This document shows positions 56,359-64,000 of a DNA stretch of 64,000 nt, one piece after another (the stretch's first letter is position 1; every line of letters starts with the position of its first letter). The notes under the pieces are model-generated. The model was not told where the DNA came from, did no database searches, and saw only the letters and a list, made by a program, of their open reading frames with translations. The stretch is taken from contig JAHWDD010000007.1 of NCBI GenBank assembly GCA_023897205.1, forward strand, positions 1,426,001-1,490,000, written 5' to 3'. Source of the stretch: Exophiala sp. HKRS030. Its lineage: Eukaryota; Ascomycota; Eurotiomycetes; Chaetothyriales; Herpotrichiellaceae. The translations under genes were made by a program, and so were the position numbers.

Positions 56359-56609
56359 AGTACCTACCCAGAGAACTCCGCCCGCTCCCCATGCCCTTTT
56401 TGTGAGAAGTAGTCAGTTGTTCACGTGGCGAGAAGAGGAAAAGAGGAAAAGAAGAACTTGTCTTCCTTTTTTTCGGTCCTTCCAGGGATATCCTTTTCTA
56501 GCTCTACTCCTCCTATCTTTTGCATTTGTCCTTGCTGCCCATCAAGAACAGGACCACAATAACGCCGGTATTGTTTTTGATCAAGATCAAACGAAACTCG
56601 AAAGCAACC

Positions 56610-58609
56610 ATGGTGGCCGCCACAGTCTCGGCCAATCCACTCAAACTCGATGTGAGAAGTCATTGGAAGTGTATTGCTATTTGTTTCGTAGCGACCTTGT
56701 CGACGTTCCAATATGGTATGTTTTGTTTTGCTTTTTGTGAACGACTTGACCTTTTTGTCACCGGACGAATCATGTAGCTGACGATATGGTTCTGTACAGG
56801 CCTCGATTATGCTCTTGTTGGAGGATTCCTATCGTATGTTGAACCGTCACGGTCGTATGAGACGAACCAGAGTTAATACGGAGTCTTTTTTTCTCTAGAA
56901 TGCCTGGATTTCTCGAAGTGTTTGGGTACTATGATGAAGAGCTGAAGAAGTGGAACATTGACGTACGTGTTTTGTCCTCCCTTTCTCACATCCATCCGAA
57001 ATATGCATCCCTACTTACACACACGTCTGGCAGTACACGGTCCAACAACTCATCTCTTCACTCATGACCATCGGTACATTCCTCTCGTCACTCCTCGTGG
57101 GACCCTTCAGTGCCAAATTCGGTCGACGACATGGCCTCTGGGCGGCCGCGATCCTAAACTACGTTGCGACGGCGATACAACTCGGCACCACCAGCAAGGC
57201 GGCGCTCTACGTCTCCAGATTGATCCTGGGTATATCCGTGGGCTGGTTCCTGACGTTCGCCCAACTCTACGTCCACGAAGCGGCCCCTGCCCACCTTCGA
57301 GGTGTCACTTTTGCCGTGTACCAGGTCATGCTATCGATCGGATCCATCGTCGGGGCGTGTGTCGATTACGGTACCCATACCATGACGAGCAGACGAGCGT
57401 ACCAGATCCCCTTGGCCATCTTCTTCGTGGCGCCTACTTTGCAGAGTGTGCTCTTGTTCTTCTTCGCCCCCGAAAGCCCTCGATGGTTGTTCACCCAGCG
57501 CAAGGACGCCGAGGCTGAAAAGGCGCTTCGACGCATGCGCAACGCTCACATCGACGAGCTAGAGTTCCAGGCCGAACTCAATGAGATCCGGCAGTCGACC
57601 TTGGCACAATTGGAACAAAACAAGAAGGGTGCCTTCTTGGAGATGTGGCGTGGGACCAACCTCCGAAGGACCCTACTGAGTATTGCTGTCGTGTGCTTCC
57701 ACTCGGCAAACGGGTGAGTGTTACCTCTTTTCTATTCCTCCCCCTCGACTCACTTTTGTACATTCCTTTCTCCCTCTTCCCTCCGTTTCCCCTTTGCCCT
57801 CCCCTTGCTAACAGCGTCGTCTAGCTCGTCTTGGGTGAATATCTATACGACGTACTTCTTACAGATAGCTGGCGTCAAGCAGCCGTTCTCATATTCCGTC
57901 CTTGTAACGTGCACAGGCTTGATTGGGGTGTTGGTGAGCTTTTTCTTCGTGAGACTGATTGACCGGCGGACGGTGATGCTTGTGGGGATCACCGCATGCG
58001 CCATCTGTCAGTTAATACCAGCAATCGCTTGGACAAAGAGTCCAGGCAGTGAATCGACTGGCAGGGTCGTCGTCGCTTTCATCGCTCTGTTTACATTTTT
58101 CTACGTCGCCTACGGTGAGTGTTTCCTTTCCTTCGGCTTCCACAACCAAGTAATCAGGCTGACCACCCCTGAATCTAGCTCCGTACGCATGGCTCCTCGG
58201 AGGAGAATACGTCAATAACCAGCTCCGTGCCTTTACTTTTGGCCTGGCAACGGCCATGAACTTCCTGGGCAACTGGGCAGGCACATTCAGCGCTCCTTAC
58301 TTCATCAATCCTGCCAAGTTCGGCTGGGGGCCCAAGTACGGGTATATCTGGTTCGCATCGAACATTGTCTGTGTCATCTTTACTTGGTTCTTCTTGCCAG
58401 AAACCAAAGATCGGACCCTCGAAGAGATTCACGAAATGTTCGAGGCCAGACTACCTGCCAGGAAATTCAAGGGTTACGTGTGTGTTGGTGTAGAGGGCTA
58501 CGCCGCCGAAGCAATGGGAGATGATCTTGCAGAAAGGAAGGGCATGCACGTCCAGGCGGCACACGTTGAGATGAGTGATACTACGGCTGCACCTGATAAG
58601 AGGGTGTGA
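56610..58609 (+). CDS. MFS sugar-porter family transporter (sugar porter 2)
   Basis: Six exons: 56610-56715, 56800-56833, 56899-56962, 57034-57713, 57825-58114 and 58179-58609 (1605 nt, 534 aa). Sugar-porter marks seen: YGLDYALVGGFLSMPGF in TM1 and its loop, FGRRHGLW in loop 2-3, RLILGISVGW in TM4, the post-TM4 HLRGVTF, PESPRWLFTQR after TM6, and FFLPETKDRTLEEI after TM12. About 12 helices. The family is a proton symporter or facilitator of hexoses, disaccharides or polyols at the plasma membrane; the substrate is not determined. The C-terminus has a long cytosolic tail. It lies 2.1 kb from the TauD-type dioxygenase on the same strand; a shared role is possible but not shown. Start context ACCATGG is good. 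Confidence 0.9.
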
Positions 58610-60682
58610 GGGAAGCAAGTAAGGATTATTTAGGAGGCTGGCTGTGGATGGCTCTGAAGAGATCGATGTAGTGGTATAGCAGTATACGTGATGCAGACCA
58701 TTCAGATTGACATTTGTGACATTTTGCATACACACAGTACATGTATTCCCGAGACATGGTACGCCGGTATCGTAATCACCCAGCAACTCTCCGACCATCC
58801 AAAACGACGTCCGAGAGGGGCCTACAGCCTTGCATCTACACCGGCTGGCGTCAGCATCGATGGACGACTTTGGGATATCCAAATCATAATTCCGTGGAAT
58901 TTATTTTACCCCTTTGACAGCTGGGATCCATATTGTAGGGAGTCAAAATAACTGCCGTAGTCTGAAAAATAAAAGTCTGCCCTTGTCTGTGCTCGTCAAT
59001 CTCGAGGTTTGAGTTTCGTTTGTACCCATTCCTTTCGCCTAATCTGCTCCATCACTAGACATGCTGAAGCCGATACGGCATGGATGGGTATAGCTTCTTG
59101 GACAATCTTTGGTCATCTCCAATCTTCCCCAAGTTATTTACTAGAGTACTGTAAAGATACTCGACGAAGATGGTCGTCAAGAAGTGTAACCAAGGAAAGG
59201 AGTCAACGAGTACCAATAATGGGTCAGGTTTACCCCTTAGGACAAGTATAGAATGTCGTACAGTTCGGCAGTTGTTTGTTCTCATTTGATTCGTTAGGGA
59301 TCTGTCCCTCTGTCCCTCATTTTGAAAGGGAAAACTCCCTACGAATGGTAAAAAGAACATTTTTCTCCTCCGCGGAAGATCGGCACCGTTATGCTTTTTT
59401 TTTCCCATCTCGAGTCCTTGTTTGGTAACAGCTTCTCCGACTGCGATCATGTTCTTGTAAATATCTCCAACAGCTTGATACATTTTCTGCTATCAAGGCA
59501 GTTTGATCTTGATCTACCGAGGTTTGGAGAGAAATCAAGCCACAAATGCTTGGCCCGGAGTATTGCATCCCTTTTGATCGTTTCTTACCTTTTTGACTGA
59601 CTCTTCTACCTTCGCTTTCGGTAACAGACATCTACTCAGACACTCCTTACCCAGACTTCGTGTTGTATCCAGGATATTCATCAAATCCATCTCGTAGTCT
59701 AGTCGCATAGCCAAGGAAAAAAAGACACATTGATGGTCCCGGACAATACCCATTCATGCATTTTGTATTGTTACTCAGTACATAGATTGATACTACTCGG
59801 TCCTTGAACATTTTCCAATCTGCTTTCTCGTTCAAATCCCATGCTATGGTAATGGCTATTACAGTATGTATGTACATACAGTATCGTCTGAGTGGCCCAC
59901 AAACCTCTCCCTTGTTGGTCTCTCCGTGTTCGTTTCTCCTCAACTTCGGACAAGGAAACGCTTGGCCCCGTGGGGATCAACATCATCACCACCACCACCA
60001 CCACCACTACCGTCACCACCCATGTCATATTTACTCGGTACTCGCTCTGTTGCTGCAGGTAGATACTCCCGTAAACACTCCGTAGACGCTCTACCGACTT
60101 TACCGACTTGCGGCTTACGAGACGAAAGATACCGTTTTGGAACCCACTGCCGTGCCCATGTCTTCCTCCTCCATTGTCACGTCCACTCTCCCCCTTCCCC
60201 ACCACCTCCTCCTCTTGTCCTATGTTCTTTGCTGTACTCGTAGCTACTTACTGTTCATAAGCCTAAGCGACGAAATAGAAGAGCCCCACGAATGGTCCTC
60301 TTGCCTCGATCCATCGGCCGTCCTCTTCGTAGCCTTTAGCGTACAGGAAGTCAAGTAAAAAACAAAGTGGCACATGCCGTCAAAATAGCGCGTTTGTACT
60401 CGTTACATTCTCCTGTTCAAAATCCAGGTGCCGAACTTTGAGCTCAGGTTTCTTGTTCTAGTCCGAAAAAGACACAAACTGGCCAGAAAGTACAAGGGGC
60501 TGATTGTTTGAAAAAAAAAAGACTGTTCCATCTTGTCTTTTTTTTTCATATCCGTACTGTGTACTCGATACTTCAACTTCGTCAACTCACTACGGATCCA
60601 TCTGCCTCTTGACGAAACTACAACAACCTTTCACAACTCTACAAACTTTTGCGACGGGAAGAAGAAAAAAAAATCAAACAAA
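58610..60682. other. Long intergenic region
   Basis: 2073 bp between sugar porter 2 and the TauD-like gene. Contains a CAC/CAT trinucleotide repeat at about 59981-60011 and T- and A-runs near 59398 and 60510. Open frames over the CAC repeat are low-complexity. No gene or RNA recognised. Confidence 0.5.
59981..60011. repeat. CAC/CAT trinucleotide repeat
   Basis: About ten CAT/CAC triplets in a row in intergenic DNA; probably a simple microsatellite. Confidence 0.75.
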
Positions 60683-62270
60683 ATGGGCTCCATATCCCCC
60701 GTCAAACTACGACGCTCCCCGCTCAAGAACTCGGGGTCGATCGACCACCTCGAGTACGTCGACGTGACTCCCATCATCGGTCGCGAGTACCCGACGGCCA
60801 AACTCAAGGACATTCTCGACGCCCCCAACTCGGAGGATCAGATTCGCGACCTGGCCATCACCATCTGTGAACGCGGCGTCGTCTTCTTCCGGGCCCCTCA
60901 GGACGACTTGACCGTCGCCGAACAAAAGCACATCACGGACCTGTTGGGAAAACTGACCGGACGTCCCAAGGACCACGGGTTGCACGTCCACCCGTTGTAC
61001 AATGACCCAAACAATATCCCCATGGCGGATGGCACCACCGATGAGAATATGTGAGCAACCACGTTTCATTTTTGTGTCGGTATCCGTGGCAATAACGACA
61101 ACCGATTGTGTCCCCTTTTTTGTCTTCGCTGACCACTTTCGGTTACATTTCTAGATACGTGATCAATTCTGAAGCCATGAAAAAGATTTACGCAACCATG
61201 AAGGATCGACCAAATGCTCAATCGGAGCCCAGAGATCTCGGTCGAGAATGGCACAGTGATTGTATGTTTCCCCCCCTTCCCTCCCCCATCTCACCTCCTT
61301 TTTTTTCCCTTCTTTGCACACTCCTCCCCCCCCCTTTTTTTCCTTTGTCGATGTCGACAACATACTCACATCTCTGTGTCCTCGGATTATAGGTCTCTTT
61401 GAAGAATGTCCTGCCGACTTTAGCTTCCTCCGTATGCAAGATACACCACCTTCGGGAGGTGATACACTTTGGGTTTCTGGTTATGAATTGTATGTCTCTT
61501 TTTTTTTCTTCATCCCCCCGACACTGTCTCTCTACCTTGCCAACCATCCCTCCGTGTCTTTCCTCTCGCCTGACACTTCCCGACTCATCTGTGATCTGCC
61601 CAGATACGACCGCCTGTCGCCGCCCATGCAGGCCTTTTTCGAATCCCTCACGGCCACCTGCGCCCAACCCGTGTTCAAGTCCGCCACCGAGGCCGGGGGC
61701 TACGAGGTCATGACCCCCCGGGGCAGCCCCCTGAACACCGACCTCAACTTCAGCCCCGTCCACCCGGTCGTCCGGACCCACCCGGTCACGGGCTGGAAGT
61801 CGCTCTTCGCCGGCGTCGGCCTCCACGTCACCCGCATCAACGACGTCTACAACCACGAGGACCAGGTCATCCGGGACCACGTCATGAGGCTCATCACCCG
61901 GAACCACGACTGCGTCGCCCGCATGCACTGGACCAAGCAGGCCTGCGCCATCTGGAGCAACGCCTGCACCCTGCATGCCGCCACCGTACGTTGGGTCCCT
62001 CTGTCTTCTGTCTCAAAGCTTCCCTTCCCCCCTTTTACTCAGTTTCATGATCTCTGGCGAGCCCAGTGAAAACCTCCTTTTTGCCTCTCTTTTCCCCTTT
62101 CCTTTTCGTTTCTTGTTGGTCACGAGAGCTGACAAATTCATATGCAGCCCGATACTCATCTCGTCGACGGTGTCCGAACCGGCGTCCGCGCTTCGGGTGT
62201 AGGTGAGAAACCTTACCTTGACCCTGCTTCGACCGGGCGACGAGAAGCTCTGGGCCTGCCTAGGAATTGA
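60683..62270 (+). CDS. TauD/JLP1-type Fe(II)/2-oxoglutarate dioxygenase
   Basis: Five exons: 60683-61050, 61155-61261, 61393-61489, 61604-61985 and 62148-62270 (1077 nt, 358 aa). The iron ligands are H156 and D158 (EWHSD, split by intron 2) and the distal His H315 in TLHAAT. An Arg that can bind 2-oxoglutarate follows (R328/R332 in GVRTGVRAS). GERGVVFFR-like (CERGVVFFRAP), SGGDTLWVSGYEL and LTATCAQP are typical of this family. Relatives oxidise taurine or other alkylsulfonates, or phenoxy-acid type substrates, with O2 and 2-oxoglutarate. In fungi they release sulfite from sulfonates; the substrate is unknown here. Exon 4 has a marked GC-rich, C-ending codon use (third position almost all C/G), unlike neighbouring exons. 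Introns 2 and 3 have long pyrimidine tracts. Confidence 0.9.
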
Positions 62271-62677
62271 AGATACACTCGAATCGTACAGGGACAATCG
62301 TGGCGGAGAGGAGAGACGTAGGGAAATGTTGACGCGGATTTGGTTTCGGGGTTGACGGGTTGTTGTTGTTTGGTACATTCGCCGCAGCGAGATTGGAAAC
62401 CGAAAGATGACATTAGTATGAGTTCCGAGACCATCGTAAACACAAAATGACGGCAAAATCTAGCAGTGTCTACCATCATGTCAAACGTCAAGGCTAATTT
62501 CATAATCTTTTGTCGATTGTCATTTGCAATCGCTATCTAATTCGGAGTACTCGTAGAAACAAAAGCCCGTGGGCATCTTTGATCAATGATCAATGATCAA
62601 TCTCTCTGTACTCCGAACAAACAAGCCCGTAGGCAATCCTGATGCCGTCAACGATCAACAAAGCCACACAGGCTACC
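62271..62677. other. Intergenic, convergent 3' ends
   Basis: 407 bp between the TauD-like gene (+) and the acidic-tail protein (-). Holds TGATCAA x3 at 62580-62600 and two diverged copies of an 'ACAA..GCCCGTGGGCA' segment with CGGAGTAC/GTACTCCG motifs in opposite orientation (62543-62550 and 62608-62615). Confidence 0.55.
62580..62600. repeat. TGATCAA x3 tandem repeat
   Basis: Three direct copies of TGATCAA, each with a TGATCA palindrome, between two convergent 3' ends. Confidence 0.75.
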
Positions 62678-63682
62678 CTAATCGATGTCCATCTCGTCAT
62701 CCTCTGGACCACCAGCCTCTTCCCCTTCATCTTCATCTTCCTCTTCATCTTCCTCTCCATCCTCTCCATCGTCAACAATCTCCATCTTCTCGACCATGCC
62801 CGCCATGTCATCATCTTCCCCCTCCTCACCCTCTTCTGCCTCAGCCGCCGCTGCCGCATCGCGCTTGGCCTTGGCCTTGGCCTTCTTCAGCGCCTTCTTG
62901 CCCATTGTCGGAACACCAAGCTCCTTGACGGTCTTCAGGCACGCAACACATGTTCCATCGGTAACCAATGGAGAGACGGGATCCCTCAAGGGAAACCACT
63001 CGTCAGTCGGCGGCACCGCGGCAATACTGCGATAGTTGAAGGTTGCCTCATGTGCATAGGCAGGGTGCCATTCCCAGACGTTTCTGTTCTTGAAATCGTC
63101 GAGCGTCAACATGCTTGGGGGAGCTTGCCATTCCAAAACTTCTTCACCCATGCCAGCCGCCGTGAGAGTCTCCCTCATTGCCTTGAAGGCTGCCACCTGT
63201 TCAGGCGACAGGGGGGTCTTGTCTCGCGTCATATTCAATCTCATTTCCACCTTGAAGATTTCTCCTTGGTTCGAACCTTGAACAACACGCTCGTACCATC
63301 GGGTGTACACCTGCAAATCGTCCCATCCAACAATGATCCATCGACAATGTCGCAGGTGATGTTTCTGCACGGAGTTCTCTTGCAGGACAACCAACACCGG
63401 GTACAGGTTGCCAGTGTAGAGGCCAGGGCGGTCCTCTCTGTCGAGGTTGAAGAGTCCATGGCCCTTGGAGATGAGTAAGCATCATGTGTTTGATAGGATT
63501 CAAGGATCACTTACGCCAACGTCGGTCTTGCGACTGATTCTAAGGTAGAGATCGTGGAGCCTCGATGCCTTCGAAGCTGGAACCAAAAACGATTCGGACG
63601 CAACGGTGTCGTTGAAGAGGACTCGGACTTCAACGTACTTCTTGACTTTTCTAGCCACTTCTTCAGCCATGGGAGCTGCCAT
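62678..63682 (-). CDS. Unrecognised protein with acidic C-terminal tail
   Basis: Two exons: 63682-63515 and 63463-62678 (954 nt, 317 aa), joined by a clean GTAAGT..CCAAG intron of 51 nt that gives KTDVGGHGLFNLDRED. The first in-frame ATG is at 63682 (MAAPMAEEV). The N-terminal 230 residues look folded: LYTGNLYPVLVVLQ, then HCRWIIVGWDDLQVYTRWYERVVQ and NRNVWEWHPAYAHEATFNYRSIAAVP. A Lys/Ala-rich helix and a run of about 60 mostly Asp/Glu residues follow. No membrane segment or catalytic motif that I recognise. The acidic tail suggests a soluble nuclear or nucleolar protein, but this is inference. The repeated CTC/TTC codons of the acidic run create long false frames on the other strand. Confidence 0.75.
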
Positions 63683-64000
63683 TTCCACGATGGGAACAGG
63701 AGATTTGTGGCGGGAGAGTGTCGAGACAAGAGAAGATACTGGAGGCAGTTGTGATGCAAGAGACGTCTTTCAAAGAAATGACTTGATGAAGACGAGCTTC
63801 AAGAGGGACGCGCTGATGGAAAGAGAAGAGGATGGACTGGTGAGAAAATATTTCGAGGAGAATGAGAGAATGTGTGAGTGTTTTCACTGAGACTTCACCT
63901 TTGGCGGTCAACAGAGATTTCGAGAAATATTTCAATCACTGCCAGCCTCGTTCACTGCATCTGCCACGCGGCCCCGCGTCCACACGTACCAGAGCAATTC
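63683..64000. other. Right edge of window, no gene seen
   Basis: 318 bp upstream of the acidic-tail protein; probably its 5' UTR and promoter. Nothing else supported. Confidence 0.5.

Larger units (their letters stand above)
54670..56609. other. Intergenic with palindromic and simple repeats
   Basis: 1940 bp between the regulator 4 3' end and the sugar porter 2 start. It contains GTACGGAGT at 55552-55560, a GAGTATA-type inverted/simple repeat near 55620-55652, ACGGAGTACGGAGTAC at 55946-55961, GTACGGAGTAC at 56007-56017, TTACGGAGTA at 56123-56132 and a TATTTAAAAG box at 56349-56358. No gene supported. Confidence 0.5.

Noticed and set aside
59771..60243. Frames on both strands across the CAC repeat
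   Set aside because: Driven by the trinucleotide repeat (poly-His/Pro or poly-Val); no flanking coding signal.
62593..63035. Plus-strand poly-Ser/Pro/His frames opposite the acidic-tail protein
   Set aside because: Mirror image of the Asp/Glu codon run on the minus strand.
1..64000. tRNA, rRNA or transposon remnants
   Set aside because: No cloverleaf, transposase or reverse-transcriptase motif, or long terminal repeat was recognised by eye; small RNA genes could still be missed without a covariance search.

Overview
This window is nuclear DNA from a filamentous ascomycete (Pezizomycotina). Most genes carry one to eight short introns of about 45-110 nt with GT..AG ends and CTGAC/CTAAC branch sites. 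Families present include four Zn2Cys6 regulators, P450s of the fungal 'WFHPLRKIPGP' type, DAL5-type and sugar-porter MFS proteins and an FLC/TRP-type channel. A eurotiomycete (possibly a black yeast) would fit, but that is a guess. Exon joins were worked out by hand from splice signals, reading phase and family motifs; each multi-exon model keeps its frame and total length.

Layout. (1) 1-2.2 kb: the 3' end of a probable oxysterol-binding protein, convergent with a processive GT2 glycosyltransferase. (2) 2.7-36.7 kb: a metabolic gene cluster. In order it holds a Zn2Cys6 regulator, an FAD salicylate-hydroxylase-type monooxygenase, amidohydrolase A, a DAL5-type MFS gene with an in-frame TAG, P450-1, a sugar-porter MFS, an Asp/Glu-racemase-like protein, amidohydrolase B, an aryl-alcohol-type Zn dehydrogenase, an aldehyde dehydrogenase, P450-2, P450-3, and two more Zn2Cys6 regulators. 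(3) 37.4-54.7 kb: genes with a core-genome look: a large low-complexity conserved protein, a small single-pass membrane protein, a TRP/FLC-type membrane protein, a FYVE+RING protein and a fourth Zn2Cys6 regulator. (4) 56.6-63.7 kb: a second sugar porter, a TauD/JLP1-type Fe(II)/2-oxoglutarate dioxygenase, and an unrecognised protein with an acidic tail.

How the cluster may work (inference). Alcohol dehydrogenase and aldehyde dehydrogenase would oxidise an aryl or benzylic alcohol to the acid. The FAD monooxygenase (oxidative decarboxylation, salicylate to catechol type) and the two ACMSD-like amidohydrolases (non-oxidative decarboxylation) would remove the carboxylate. Three P450s would hydroxylate or demethylate the ring or side chain, and two transporters would import the substrate. 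There is no polyketide synthase, NRPS or terpene synthase, so it looks catabolic rather than biosynthetic. No ring-cleavage dioxygenase is visible, so the product would be cleaved by an enzyme encoded elsewhere. Two within-cluster paralogue pairs (amidohydrolase A/B and P450-1/3) suggest growth by duplication. Matching CGGAA...TTCCG inverted repeats about 115 bp upstream of the ADH and ALDH start codons suggest control by one of the cluster's Zn2Cys6 proteins.
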